A stretch of 64,000 nucleotides of DNA from Ascaphus truei (Eukaryota; Chordata; Amphibia; Anura; Ascaphidae): assembly GCA_036426205.1 (NCBI GenBank), contig WSYH01000211.1, positions 8,112-72,111 on the forward strand, in the 5' to 3' direction. The notes beneath the pieces are model-generated. The model ran no database searches and was not told the DNA's origin. It saw only the letters and a list, made by a program, of their open reading frames with translations. Shown here in pieces: positions 11,606 to 24,344 of the stretch. The translations under genes were made by a program, and so were the position numbers. Numbering within the stretch: the first letter of the stretch is position 1; each line of letters begins with the position of its first letter.

Positions 11606-11965
11606 AGCCCCATACAGTTTGAAGGGATCATCACGGTTTGTCACCGTCTCTCTCTGAGGGAAACGACCTGGGGCATTGGGCTTCGGCCGAAAGACAAAGT
11701 CTTGCCTCTCTTGCTGGCCTTCTGGTCGGAGAAAGGAAGAGGAGGACGCCCGGAACCTTGATGGCGTTAAGGAACCCGACGATGTTCTTGGCCCACAGGC
11801 TGAAGATATTTGGGGATAGGAACAGGACATGTCCGGCTTCGGTAGGACGGTCGCAAGTAGGCGCACCCAAGTCACTACGGTGACACGAGCACAGGGCACA
11901 CGCGGGCTCGCCAAAAAAGAAAATCCAGTTTGGAGGGATCACCTTTAAACAGACTTCACACACTC

Positions 11966-12403
11966 TTCTCCTCTGTTGTGAGTGGCTGTCAGAGTGAGAT
12001 TGACTCCCAGTGAGTGGCCATCAGAGGGAGACTGACTCCCAGTGAATGGCAGTCAGGGGGAGACTGACTCCCAGTGAGTGGCCGTCAGAGTGAGGAGTGA
12101 TCCTAGTGAGTGGACCTCAGAGGGGAGCGAGACTGACTTCCCAGTGATTGGGCTGTCAGGACGGATCCGGTGAGTGGCCGTCCAGGTCAGACGTGAGACT
12201 GACTCCCGGTGGCGTGGCCATCAGAGTGAGACTGACTCCCAGTGAGTGGCCGTCAGAGTGAGACTGACTCCCAGTGAGTGGCCATCAGAGTGAGACTGAC
12301 TCCTAGTGAGTGGCCATCAGAGTGAGACTGACTCCCAGTGAGTGGCCGTCAGAGCGAGACTGACTCCCAGTGAGTGGCCGTCAGAGTGAGACTGACTCCA
12401 GGG
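11966..12403. repeat. Minisatellite, ~32-bp unit, ~13 copies
   Basis: The unit is gtgagtggccgtcagagtga followed by gactgactccca. Copies between 12060 and 12220 are irregular; the last six are clean. Confidence 0.93.
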
Positions 12404-12514
12404 GCCATATTGTTTCTCCGGGGCTAAAATGTATTGTAATATATTGTGCTCTGGGCCATATTTACGAGTGATGCAAAGACATAACATGAATATGGCACAA
12501 ATAATACCCACACA

Positions 12515-12690
12515 GTAATACAGCACTCTCCCTGCCTCCTATATACACAGTAATGCAGCACTCTCCCTGCCTCCTATATACACAGTAATGCAGCACTCTC
12601 CCTGCCTCCTTTATACACAGTAATGCTAGCACTCTCCCTGCCTCCTTTATACACAGTAATGCTAGCACTCTCCCTGCCTCCTATATATGC
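12515..12690. repeat. Minisatellite, ~42-bp unit, ~4-5 copies
   Basis: The unit is cagtaatgcagcactctccc followed by tgcctcctatataca. Confidence 0.9.
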
Positions 12691-12856
12691 ACTGTGACAG
12701 TGTACACAATTATGTGTAATCCAAATGGCGATCAGTACCCCTTTATATATCAACGATACGCTCCCTGGGACATCTCTCTCGCGGTTTGTATTTGTCTTTT
12801 CTCCCTACTGTAATCACGTGACCCCGATAGTTTGTATGCTGTACCATTGTGTAGAG

Positions 12857-13037
12857 CAGGGGCGGCCAACTCCAGTCCTCAAGGGCCACCAAAAGCTCAG
12901 GTTTTCAGGATATCCCTGCTTCAGCGTAGGTGGCTGAATCAGTGGCTCAGTCGAAGACTGCAACACCTGTGCTGAAGCAGGGATATCCTGAAAACCTGAC
13001 CTTTTGGTGGCCCTTGAAGGCTGGAATTGCCCCCCCT
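12857..13037. mobile_element. hAT-like palindromic MITE (family A), complete
   Basis: It begins caggggcggccaactccagt and ends ggctggaattgccccccc, so the terminal inverted repeat starts CAGGGG as in many hAT elements. The inner arms match over most of their length (gatatccctgcttcagc against gctgaagcagggatatc). Confidence 0.9.
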
Positions 13038-13826
13038 AGAGGTGGACATGTCCCTGCCTAAATTCACAACGTGATCTGAATCTCTGACGAGTGACAACGT
13101 ATCACTGCCGGGTATAACCATCACATCACACACAGCCGGAATGTGAGGAATTCAGATACATGGCAGAACTACCGAAGTACTGGACGTTCCCCAACTCCCT
13201 GTCGGCAATCGCATACTCTCCCAAGTTTAAAGGCTGTCAGCTGGAATAATAATAATGCTCTGCGTCTATAGAAACATTCGCTGTGTGTGTACATATTACA
13301 CTTACAGTTTGCGCAGCGGAAACAAAACTCTGGCCACTGGCAAATAATATTAGCCGCTAGATGGAAACGATGTTTGGCAAGTGGTGCATCTGGCCATCTG
13401 CCGTCATCTCTTCATCTGTGACCCGATGCAAACAACGACTTGAACTCGTAGAGCCGAGCCTAATGGAAGCCGTGCGTTTTGGATCGGAAGTACTGTGTCT
13501 GTGGTTCTGCGACTGCTTCACACCATTCCTGCCGGTCTCCGTTATTTGGGGCTCGGCAGTGAGACGTGTTTATATTGCACATTTCTGGTCAGGTTCTGCA
13601 GAAGTTAGACCTACTTAACCCAGCACAGAAACGAATTCGTATTGTCACTGCTGTGGCTTCCTTCCTTTCAGGAACATAAACCCGCTTAGGAAGAGATCGC
13701 AGAGCAGATAGGCTGAAGCCACCGACATTTCTGGAAAGACCAACGTGGAAATGTTAACATGGAAATGAGCGCTGGATTGAGTTGCTCTTTTGCTGCATCT
13801 GCAGGTGATGCAGAGCTCACAGAAAG

Positions 13827-14323
13827 TTTGCCCTGCTTCCGCACACGTGGCTCAATCAGTGGCTTAGGCTAAGGCCCCGGTCACGGCGCTGTAATGCGCG
13901 CCCGCGCTTTTGGCTGCGCGTTCCGGCGATTCCCCGGACTGCAGCTCACTGCAGGAGCAGAGACCGGGGGGGGGGGGGGCGTGGCGGAGGAGTGACGGGG
14001 GCGCGGCCATGACGTCACCCGGCAGGTTCGCCCTCATTGGCTGAACCGCCGGGGGGCGTGCCTAGCCGCTCGACGCGAGTTCCTGCTCTCAATTCTATTG
14101 AGAGCAGGAGTAGCTTTCGCGCGAGCGCTGCGGCCCCCCCTCGCAGCGGGCCCGGCGCCATTGCGGGGAGGGCTCTCGTGAGCGCAGCGTCCGCCACAGC
14201 GGACGCTGTAGCAGGCAGCGGGGGCAAGGCCTTAGTCATTTTAACTGAACCACCTGTGCTTAACCGGGCATATCCTTAAAACATGACCTTTGGGACGTCC
14301 ATGGGGACTGGAGTGCGGAACCC
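13827..14323. mobile_element. Family A MITE interrupted by another element
   Basis: The left arm (ccctgcttccgcacacgtgg, to 13866) and the right arm (accacctgtgcttaaccggg, from 14243) are separated by about 365 bp of GC-rich DNA that has its own inverted ends. The outermost left end is lost. Confidence 0.75.
13867..14232. mobile_element. GC-rich palindromic MITE (family B), inserted in family A
   Basis: It begins gctaaggccccggtcacggc and ends gcgggggcaaggccttag. The end reads ctaaggccttgcccccgc on the other strand, so the element has inverted ends of the CTAAGGCC type. Inside are ttggctgaaccgcc, a G-run of 12 and many CpG. Confidence 0.7.
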
Positions 14324-15139
14324 TTACTGCGCACCATCAGAAGATCCATCTTGGAACAAATGGTATAGTCCACATACATCATTAAGGCGTCCGGATAACA
14401 GTAATGTTGAGATGCAAATGTTCCATCAACCTCAGTCAGTAAATTAAATGTGTTCAGTGTTCAGAGAACTTTCCGTGATCAAAAATGCAAGTTCCCAGTA
14501 TACAGTCACTCAGAGATAAAAAAAAAACCAATGTCGGCCCTCAGCGGGCTCGTCATCATGGTAACAAACGGTCAACAGAACTCAACCTCATAAAATCATC
14601 ACCAAGTCCAAATCCTGTGACAGTCATTTCACACCCAACGGAGCTGCCGACTATAGGAACAAGATGCCGGGCCCCTTCAAAATGCACGGGCTTCTGTATA
14701 TAACGGTGTTCTGCGTGACACTTTATTTTTAATAGCAGATAAGCCAACTTGTAATAATATGGCAAAAAAAAAAAAATCACACTTTTTCCCCACCATAACT
14801 TAGAGAATGGGAGGTTGAAACCTATCCCAGCTTCACATTGCATAGCCAGATAACCAGCCTCAAAAGGTCAAAACACCTGTCTGTGAGTAGGTTACTGGCT
14901 CTGCACTTTAACCCAGGCTGTGCTAAAAAAAAGCTGTGTAATGCGGAAGGCATACGCTTATAGGGCTCCATGTAAAAATGAATTTGAAGCAAAAGGTGAC
15001 AGTGTGCTCATTTGCATGTCATTTCCCAGAATCCCTGGCTGCAGTGGAAGCATTGTATGCTAAGAGATAATGGGGAAGGCAGGTTGCAATCCTGTCTGAG
15101 ACATGCGAGTCTGCTCACACGTGGGATTATTATTTGCTG

Positions 15140-15335
15140 TACAAACACCGACTCACACTCACTCATTGGGGCAGACAACACCCAATCATCGCGCGGAGGG
15201 GGAGCCACACACACACAAAAAACAGCTGCAAGAGGCACTCACACCACTTTACTCACGCAGGCACACACTCACGCATGCACTCACACTCACTCACACTCAT
15301 GCAGGCACTCACACAGACACACTCACAACCCCCCA
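15140..15335. repeat. (ACTC/CACA)n simple repeat
   Basis: This is an irregular mix of actcac and cacacac units with gcaggcactcacac, about 190 bp. Confidence 0.85.
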
Positions 15336-16439
15336 CCACGACGCCCAACGCCACACATTGTATCTTAATCTTGCGCTGCTGCATTATGTTGGCGCCATAG
15401 GCTACATAAGATAATATTCTTCCTTCCTCCCGCTGTGCAGCGACGGTACTGTAAGAAAGGAACCCCAATTGTGGTCTGGTTCTTCTAAACCTTTTTGGAC
15501 TCAACAAGCTTCTCAAAAAAGCCTACCTATTTATGGGACTCACCAATCGTTCTCCCCGGTAATAAAAAGATGTAACTTGTTTGTAATGTATTAACATGGG
15601 CAGAGATTTATTTTCACATATTTCTAGCTTAATAAATTCGCAGTTAATACCAAGAGGGTAGACGTTATGCCGTCCGATATGACATTAGCTAGAATCTACT
15701 TTACCATCTATTAGTGGGGACCTTTTATAAGTAACTTGGTCTTCCGATGTCGGTATTTGTAAGTGCACAAATGTGGCCCAATTAAATTGCATATCTCACG
15801 ACTAATGTAAGTGTGCTTCGGCTCGATATGCCGTTCTGTCAATTTGGGAGAACACCGCTCCTGGACATCTCTAGGCGTTGGAGTACGGCCCGTCTGCGCT
15901 TGTCACTAGATATCAAGGTTTGCCGTGTGAGGTGTGAAAGGTGTAATTAAAGCGGAATACTAAAAAGAATTCTAAAAAAAGGAGCCGTCAGAAGGTGGAT
16001 GATGGGTATTAGAATTGGTGTCAGGAGAAGCGGGCTCGTCACTTGGGCAAGAGTTCTCTCTGTATCTGTGTTTAAGTTGACAATGTAGGCGCTCTATCCC
16101 ACTGAGTCAATAACTCTTCAGGGTACAAGGTTCTTCGGGAGGCGACCATGTCTATCAGAACGTACAGGTTTTCACATCACTCAGGTCAAAATACACGCAG
16201 TAAAGCAGGACCCCTCTGCGTTGTCCCTCCAGATGTTTAGCCGGAGGGTCTGCACTCTGCATTTTGTTTAGCTTGTTAAACCTAACGATGCAATTCCGCT
16301 AGTGCATCACATATAGACCCTGTATCGAGGTCTAGATGTCACACTGATATCCATTCGATGGGGCAGTGGGTTTTTTGGTGTTAAAAAGCAGGGAAACCAC
16401 AATACTAAGCGAAATGCAGTAATTTTGTTGTTTCCAGGG

Positions 16440-19400
16440 AACTGATGCGGGGTGGGGTGTTTGTGTTAAACTCTGATGCAGGATTTGTTGTTACCCGAGA
16501 GATGCACATGACGGGTGTTTGTATGAATTAACCAGTGATGCGGGGTGTTTGTTGTTACCTGGATGCGAGGTGTTTTGTTGTTACCGGGCGGCACCTTTAT
16601 GCAGGGTGTTTGTTGTTACCGATGCGGGGTGTTTTTGTTCCCCCCCTCATGCGGGGTGTTTGTTTGTTTCCCTTGATGCGGGGAATGTTTGTTAGTTCCC
16701 CTGATTCGGGGTTTTGTTGTATAACCTGATAGCAGGGTGTTTTGTTGTTTATCCTATGGCTGGGGTGTTTGTTGTTATCTGATGCGGGGTGTTTGTTGTT
16801 TCCTGATGCAGGTGTTTGTTGTTACCACCTGATGTCATGGTTTGTTTGTTCCTGATGGTTGCATGGTGTTTGTTGTTATCCTATGGTCAGGGTGTTTCTG
16901 TTTTTACCTCATCGTTATTCGGGTGTTTGTTGTTAGCCGCTGATGGCGGGTGTTTGTTGTTACCCTATGCGGGGTGTTTTGTTGTTACGCTGATGCGGGG
17001 TGTTTTTGTTACCTGATTCGGGTGTTTGTTTTACCCACCTGATGGAAGGGTGTTTGTTGGTTACCCACACCATTGATACGGGGTGTTTGTTGACCCATTA
17101 TGCTGGGTGGGTTTTGTTGTTACCTCGTGATGGCGGGGTGTTTGTTGTTACCCTGATGCGGTTTTGTTGTTACCATGATGCAGGGTGTTTGTTGTTACCA
17201 GATGATGGAGGGGTGTTTTGTTGGTACTCTGATGCAGGGTGTTTGTTGTTACCCTGATTCCGGGTGTTTGTTGTTACCAGATTCAGGGTGGTTTGTTGTT
17301 AAGCCTGATTCGGGGTGTTTGTTTGTTACCTGATGCATGATGTTTGTTTGTAACCCTGATGCGGGGTGTTTGTTGTTACCCTTATGGCAGGATGTTGTTG
17401 TTACTTATGCGGGTGTTTGTTTGTTGCCATGTTATCTGTGGTTTTTGTTGTTTACCTACCAACAGAACCAGTAGGGAAAACAGAAATATGAGAAGACAGA
17501 AAAGGAAAGGGAAGTATTAAAGAGAGGGCGAGGAAAGGAAACGGAGGGGTAAGGGGAACTGATGGAAGGGGGGTTGACTGGCAGGGTGTTTGTTGTTACC
17601 TGCTGCCGGTTTTTTGCTTGTTTCACCTGCTGCCCGGGTGTTTGTTGTTACCCACCGTCTTGCATGTCGGGGTGTATTGTTTTTCCCGCCTCCCACACCA
17701 GTTACGCGTGATGCGGGGTTGTTTTGTTGTGACCACAACCTGATGCGGGGTGGTTGTTGTTACACGCTGATGCGGGGTGTTTGTTGTTTAACCTGATGGC
17801 AGGTGTTTTTGTTGTTACCCCCCTGATGTCAGGGTGTTTGTTGTTCCCCCATTTGTTGTTACCTGATGCGGTGTTGTTTGTTGTTACCTAGCTTCTGCGG
17901 GGTTTTGTTTTATACCAATTATGCATGGTTTTTGTTTTAGCCTTATTCATGTTTTATTTTTTTTAGGGAAGGGCGGAGAAGGTGTTTCCGGCGCCCGCTT
18001 CTTCAGGAGGGTGTTTGTTGTTACCTCTGATGCGGGTGTTTGTTGTTTACCTGATGACGGGGTGTTTGTTGTTCAGCAAATAAGGGTGAAGATAGCAGTG
18101 TGTTTTTATGTTACCCGTATGCGGGGTGTTTTGTTGTTACCTTATGAGGGCGGGGTGTTTTTGTTACCCATGATGTTCGTGGTGTTTGGTTGTTAGCCCA
18201 TAACCTGATAACAGGGTGTATTGTTGTACCCGATGATGCAGAGGTGTTTGTTGTTACCTGATTGTGGCCAGGTGGTGTTTGTGTTGTTAACCTGAGGCGT
18301 GTGTTTGTTGTTACTACCCACTTGAGTACATTGTGGTTTGGTTGTTACCTTATGGGTGCAGGGTGTTTTGTTGTTACCCCCCCTGATGCAGGGTGTTTGT
18401 TTGTTACCTGAGGCGGGTGTTTGTTGTGTACCCTGATGGCGGTGTTTGTGTTAGATCCAACCTGATGCGGGGTGTTTGTTTGTTAACCTCCCGCATTATA
18501 GCGTGTTCAGTTGTTGTTACCAACCCCAAGACTTGCTACGTGTTGTTTGTTGCTTATGGGCCCTTATTTCGTTTGGTTTTTTTTTATTTTACCTTTCTGC
18601 TTTTTTTTTTTGTTACTGCCCAGGGGGTTCTCTCCGTTTTTTTTGTTTTTTTTGTTTTGACTCGATTGCGATCCGTTGTTGTTTTTTTGGTTACCATTAT
18701 GCGGTGGGTGTTTGTTGTTACCTGATGCGGGGTGTTTGTTGTTACCTGATGGCGGGTGTTTGTTGTTATCTGATGCAGGGTGTTTGTTTGTTACCTGATG
18801 CGGGGGTTGTGTGTGTTTTTAGCCCTGATGTTGTGTTTTTTTTGTTCCCCCTGATTGCGGGGTGTTGTTGTTACCACCTGATTGCGGGGTGTTTGTTGTT
18901 ACCTGATGCAGGTGTTTGTTGTTTCCTGATGGCAGGGTGTTTGTTGTTACCTGATACAGGGTGTTTGTTGTTACCTGATACAGGGTGTTTGTTTTTGTTA
19001 GGGCATGATGGCAGGGTGTTTGTTGTTACCTTGATGCAGGGTGTTTGTTGTTACCTGATGCAGGGTGTTTGTTGTAACCAGCCTGATGCAGGGTGTTTGT
19101 TTGTTACTATGTGGCAGTGTGTTTGTTGTTAACCTGATGGTTATTGGTGTTTTTTGTTACCGTGCGTGCACGCAAACCCTGATACCAGGTGTTTGTTGTT
19201 AACCTGGATCACGGGTGTTTGTTGTTACCTGATACGGGGTGTTTGTTGTACCGTGATACTGGGTGTTTTTTTGTTTACCTGTATACACTGGTGTTTGTTG
19301 TTACGCGACCCGATGATGCGCTGTGTTTGTTTGTTACAGTGATCAGGGTGGTTTTTGTTGTTACCTTATGGCGGGGTGTTTGTTGTTACATACGATACAG

Positions 19401-20565
19401 GGTGTTTGTTTTACCCTGCGATAATTCGTGTTTTTGTTGTTACTCCGATCATGTTGTTTTTTTGTACCCTCTCGTAGGGCTACTACGCTTTGTTTTGTTT
19501 GTTTTTGAGCCGTCCGCCTTTGCCGATACAGGGGTGTTTGTTGTTACGCCATGATACAAGGGTGTTTGTTGTTACCCGTTATTCTGGTTGTTTGTTTTTA
19601 GGAACCCTTGATGCGTTTGTCGGGGTGTTTGTTGTTACCTGATGCGGGGTGTTTGTTGTTACCATGTATTAGGTTTGTTTGGTTGTTACCACGCCCACCT
19701 GTGTAAAATGCGGGGTGTTTGTTGTTACCTAGCCTGCTTTGGATGTTCTGGTTGTTTACCGATTCACGGGTTATGGCGTTTTGTGTTTGATTTTTACCCA
19801 TTAGTGCGTTATTATATTTTTTTTCCCTTATACAGTGTTTGTTTTTTTTTCCCGTTTGTATTTGCTCTTTATTTTTTTATTTTCTTGGCCCGCCAATTAT
19901 TCTATGACATTTTTTTTTATTTACGCTTTCCTTATGTCGTTTTTTTTGTTTTTGTTTCCTTTCTGTTTACAATGTTATTTTTGTTTTTTATTTACCAGGG
20001 ACTGGGAGGGTGGTCTTGTCTTGTTTTTAATTTTTTTGTTTTCACGCCGACAACTAGAGTCGATGAAGCAGTGGGAGGGCAAAAGTCGGAGGAGAAGGAA
20101 GAGTTTTTATGAAAAGGGCGAGTACTACGATGACAATGAGGGAGGGGCTAATCTCATGTGGCCTTTTTAGGTTAGTGTTTGGTTTTGGTTCATGTTGGCC
20201 TGGCCGGGGTTCAGGACGGGGCGAGAGGGGGTCTCACCCGGCTCATTTTGGCTGGTTTGTTTGTTTATTTTTACCTGATTTCGGGGTGTTTGTTGCTTAT
20301 CCACCAGATACAGGGTGTTTGTTGTTAACCACCGTACTCCGATCCAGGGTGTTTGTTGATTACCTGATGGCGGGGTGTTTGTTGTTCCCCTTATACAGAG
20401 TGTGTTTTGTTGTTTATCCCTATTCGGGTGTTTTGTTGTTTCCATATTCCTCCTATGCAGGTGTTTTGTTGTTAAGCCAGTAAACGCCGATCCAGGGTGT
20501 TTGTTGTTACCAACATGATATCAGGGTTTTGTTGTTTAGCCCACCCCACCGTGATACTGAGTTTG
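16440..20565. repeat. Large minisatellite, ~23-bp unit, >120 copies
   Basis: The unit reads ggggtgtttgttgttacctg plus atgc. Most copies differ by one or more single-base insertions or losses, mainly in homopolymers. Gaps of T-rich or unrelated sequence interrupt it at about 17450-17580, 18500-18690 and 19760-20270. Open frames rich in Val/Cys/Phe/Leu on + are artefacts of the unit. Confidence 0.95.
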
Positions 20566-22712
20566 TTTTTCCTCGGGCGAGCGTGGCTGCTGGGTTCTTT
20601 AGGGGCGGAACGGAGTGGGCATCCAGGCGGTGTTGAGGGGGGCATCAAAAAGCCCTGGAGCGGCGGTCGTGGTGTGGGTTTATGGGGTTCTTTGTCATTA
20701 CTGCAGAGAGGGTGGGTTGTGAGAGATAGTAAGAGGTCTAAGGGGGTGTTGATTTCTCCTTTTTCTTGGCGAGCGTGCGGCTGGTTCTTTGGCGAAGGCG
20801 GACGCTGATTCTTGGGCGAGCGTGCGGGTGGTTCTTTCTTGGCGAGCGTGGCGCTGGTTCTTGCGAGCGTGGCGCTGGTTCTTGCGAGCGTGGCGCTGGT
20901 TCTTGCGAGCGTGGCGCTGGTTCTTGCGAGGGGCGCTGGTTCTTGCGAGCGTGGCGCTGGTTCTTTGGAGGTGGCGGCTGGTTCTTGCGAGGGCGTGGGC
21001 GCTTTATGTCTTTGCTTGCGAGTGTGGTCTGGTTCTTGCGAGCCGTGGCGCTGATTCTTTAGTGAGTTCGTGGCGCTGATTCTTGCGAGCGTGGCGCTGG
21101 TAGTACTGATCTTGCGAGGCGTGGGCGTCTGGTTGTTGCGAGAGGCCGTGGGCGGCTGGTTCTTGGCGAGGCGTGCGCTGGTTCCTTGCGAGGCGTGCGC
21201 TGGTTGCTTGCGAGCGTGCTGCTGTTCTTGTCGAGCCGTCAGGCGGGGCTGGTTCTTGGCGAGGTGGCGCTGATTCTTGTGGGGTGCGCGTGGCGGCGGT
21301 TCTTGGCGAGCGTGGCGCTGGTTCTTTGCGTAGCGTGGCGTCTGGTTTTTTGCTATCGTGGGCGCTTGGTTTTTTGCGAGCGTGGCTGTTGGTTTCTTGT
21401 GAGGCGTGGTTCGCTGGTTCTTTGCGAGGGCGTGGGCGCTGGTTCTTTAGTCGAGCGTTAGGCGCTGATTCTTGCGAGCGTGGCGCTGGTTCTTGCGAGG
21501 CGTGGCGCCGATTCTTGCGAGCGTGGCGGCTGTGTTCTTGGCTAGCGCTAGGGCTGATCTCTTAGCGAGCGTGGCGCTGGTTCCTTCTCTTGCGAGCGTG
21601 GCGCTGGTTCTTGCGAGCGTGGCGCTGGTTCTTGGCGATAGCGTGGCGGGCTGGTTCTTTCAGGCGTGGGCGCTGGGTTCTTGCGAGCGTGGGCGCTGAT
21701 TCTTCAGCGTGGCGCTGATTCGTGCGAGCGTGGCCTACGTTCTCTTGCGAGCGTGGTGGGCCGTTCTAGGCGAACGTGTCGCTGATTCTTGCGATCTTGG
21801 CGCTGAGTCTTGCGAAGCGTTCGCTGGTTGCTGCGAGCGTGTTTCCCGGTCAAGCGAGCGTGGGCGCGGATTCTTGCGATACGTGGCGCTGATTCTTTTG
21901 CGAGCGTTGCGGGCTGTTCTTGCGAGGCGTGTTGGGGGCCGGTCTAAGCAGCGTGGGCGGCTTATTCTTGTCGAGGTGTGGGGCGCTAGGTTCTTGGCGA
22001 GCGTGGCGCCTGTTCTTGCGATCGTGGCAGGCCGTTTCTTGGGCGAGGCGTGGCGTCCGTTTCTTTGCGAGCGTGGCCGCGGTTCTATTGCTCATGTATG
22101 GCGCCGGTTCTTGGGGCCTAGCGTTCTTCTGTCCCGGTTTCTTTGCGAAGCGTGGCGCTGGGTTTCTTGCTAGCGTGGCCCGGTTCTTGCGAGCGTGTAG
22201 CCGGTTCTTTTGCGAGCGTGGCGCCGGTTTCTTGTCTACGTTGGCGCCGGTTTTTTCTTGCGAGCCGTTTCGTCCTGTTCTTTGCGATCGGTGGCGGCCG
22301 GTTCTTGCGAGCGTAGGTCGCCGTGATTCTTGGCGATCGTTGGCTCCGGTTCTTGCGAGCGTGGCGGGCCCGGTTTCTTGCGATCGTGGGAAGCCCGGTT
22401 TCTTTGCGAAGCGTGCGCCGAGTCTTTGTCGAAGCGTGGCGCCGATTCTTGAGAGCGTGGTGCTGATTCTTGCGAGCGTGGTGCTGATTCTTGAGACTGC
22501 CGTGTATGCTGAATTCTTGCGATTCCGTGAGTCTTGGCAGCGTGCTGATTCTTGCGGGGCCTGGTCTTTGCGATGGGTGGTCTTGACGAGTGTCTTGTGC
22601 GAGCGTGGCGCTGTTCTTGCGAGCGGGCGTCTGGTTCTGCGAGCGATAGCGCGGTTTTGTCCGAGCGTGGCGCTGGTTCTTGCGAGCGTGGCGCCGGTTC
22701 TTGCGAGTGTCC
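20566..22712. repeat. Large minisatellite, 21-bp unit, ~95 copies
   Basis: The unit is gtggcgctggttcttgcgag plus c. The 20850-20990 part is nearly perfect; the rest carries frequent indels. The unit length is divisible by three, so long frames remain open on both strands (Arg-His-Ala-Arg-Lys-Asn on minus). These are not proteins. Confidence 0.95.
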
Positions 22713-22842
22713 CTGAATTTTAGTGGTCTCAGACAGAAATGGACCCTCACTGATTTTCCATTAAAATACCTTTTTTTAATCCAGAACTCTAAAATGTCAC
22801 AAATTTTTCAACCATTGGAGGTTAAAATCTCTGTTAATTAGC

Positions 22843-23132
22843 CCCCGTTGTATTGAGACGGATCCCAGTGTGTGTGTGTTTGTGTTGTTGGTTCTTGCGG
22901 GCCCCCGTTGTATTGAGACGGATCCCAGTGGTGTTGTGTTTGTGTTGTATGGTTCTGTGGACCGGGGGCACACCCGTTGTATTGAGACGGATCCCAGTGT
23001 GTGTGTGTGTGTTGTTGGTTCTTGCGGGCCCCCGTTGTACTGAGACGGATCCCAGTGTGTGTGTTTGTGTTGTTGGTTCTTGCGGGCCCCCGTTGTATTG
23101 AGACGGATCCCAGTGTGTGTGTTTGTGTTGTT
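22843..23132. repeat. Minisatellite, ~57-60-bp unit, 5 copies
   Basis: The unit is gcccccgttgtattgagacg, gatcccagtgtgtgtg and ttgttggttcttgcgg. It ends about 100 bp before the PREX1 exon at 23231. Confidence 0.93.
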
Positions 23133-23230
23133 GGTGCGATGTGCTCTGTGCTGTACACTGCATCACTATGCAGGAAGACGTGACGATCCCTACAGACCTG
23201 ACACAGCGCTGTTTGTGTTTTGTACCTCAG

Positions 23231-23375
23231 GTCTGAAGCTGGGCATGGAGAGAGACGCTTACGTCATGATTGCAGAAAAGGGGGAGAAACTCTATCACGT
23301 GATGAGCAAGAAATGCAACCTTATAAAAGATCGGAGGAGGAAATTCAGCACTGTCCCCAAGTGCTTTCATGGCAA
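23231..23375 (+). CDS. PREX1: PREX1 exon: PH-DEP1 linker and start of DEP1
   Basis: This exon lies between tgtacctcag and gtaagt. It reads [20 protein letters not shown], then [20 protein letters not shown] and VPKCFHG. This is the helix that links PH to DEP1 in P-REX proteins, followed by the first part of DEP1. The exon is 145 bp, enters in phase 1 and leaves with AA of a codon, which the T opening the exon at 30312 completes to Asn. That gives the family motif HGNEFVSWL across the junction. The acceptor gives Gly before LKLG where I remember two residues in mammals, a one-residue difference that could be real or could mean a slightly shifted boundary. A tandem array (22845-23130) ends only about 100 bp upstream of the acceptor. 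Confidence 0.94.
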
Positions 23376-24081
23376 GTAAGTTATATTTGGGCTGAAAAGA
23401 ACCGTTCACACCAATGGGCTGGAAGGCACGGACGGGTTTCTGAGGATACTGGTCCGCATTCGTCATCAGACACAGGCAGGGTGACCAATTCAGGCCTTTA
23501 AGGCTGCTTTCTGAGGACAAATCTGTGCGTTTCAGGCAAACTCGCAGTGGAAGAAAAGTTTTCCGCTTATCAGCCCGGCCCGACCTGACCTCCCGATCCT
23601 CACTGTACTGTGATGTTTGCTGCAAACCGTTCTGAACATGGGAATTAAATTGCCCGTGTAGAGCGCTGCCGTCCATCACTGGCAGCGCGGCCGGCAGTCT
23701 TATAGCGCCCTGGGACTGCGCAGTGGCGGGGCTGACGGCCTGTATGATATATACATGTACCCCCTCCATGGTGGAAGGGTGACGAGTCACACCATTGCTT
23801 GTATTGTCGCCTCCTCTACGTGATGACGATGAGTTCTGGGTTGGGGTTTTCTCCTGCTTTGTGTCGAGCTTTGGCTGATGTTAGTCTCCTGATCCAGAGC
23901 TTCTTGTTAGATCTTCAGACGCCGGAGAGATCCTGTCTACATCCCTTTATCCATCGGAAGAACCATGTCCTCTTAAACTCAGGGGAACCGCTTCTTTTCC
24001 AGTCCTGTAATAATGCGCTCGCTGTTCCTTGTTGGAAGAGGACTGCAAGTGTATTGTGTGTGTCCTGAGCCAGTATGGGTG

Positions 24082-24152
24082 TGTGTCAGTGTGTCAGTGT
24101 GTCAGTGTGTCAGTGTGTCAGTGTGTCAGTGTGTCAGTGTGTCAGTGTGTTC
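24082..24152. repeat. (GTGTCAGT)n, ~9 copies
   Basis: These are exact 8-bp repeats. Confidence 0.97.
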
Positions 24153-24344
24153 ATGTCTGCGCGGAAGGACTCGTGGTACCCCTGGTTTGTGCTTCAGGAA
24201 GAAGGTATCCTTCATGGTGTGGTCCTTTCCTCTGTCCACGTCAGCGTGTCACTTCCTTTGACCTCCATGACCTAAGATGAATCACATGGAGTGCACAACT
24301 ATGAGAGACAGGGAGGTAACAATAACACAATTAAAGCAGCAACA

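Larger units (their letters stand above)
6386..23230 (+). other. PREX1 intron of 16.8 kb
   Basis: This intron lies between the PH-domain exon and the PH-DEP1 linker exon. It enters and leaves in phase 1. It contains about ten tandem arrays, among them the 6.3-kb pair at 16.44-22.71 kb, three hAT-like MITE copies, a GC-rich MITE at 11.28-11.6 kb and a MITE nested in another at 13.83-14.32 kb. Stretches 8330-8920, 10260-11270, 14330-15140 and 15340-16430 show no gene or named element that I can recognise. Confidence 0.85.

Noticed and set aside
11286..11963. Several overlapping open frames near 11.3-11.9 kb
   Set aside because: GC-rich MITE and flanking sequence; no family similarity and frames on both strands.
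18476..19132. 218-codon Cys/Val/Leu-rich frame
   Set aside because: Translation of the ~23-bp array, with indels that randomly keep it open.
21920..22750. 267-codon frame on + and 210-codon frame on -
   Set aside because: Both are readings of the 21-bp array, whose unit length is divisible by three.
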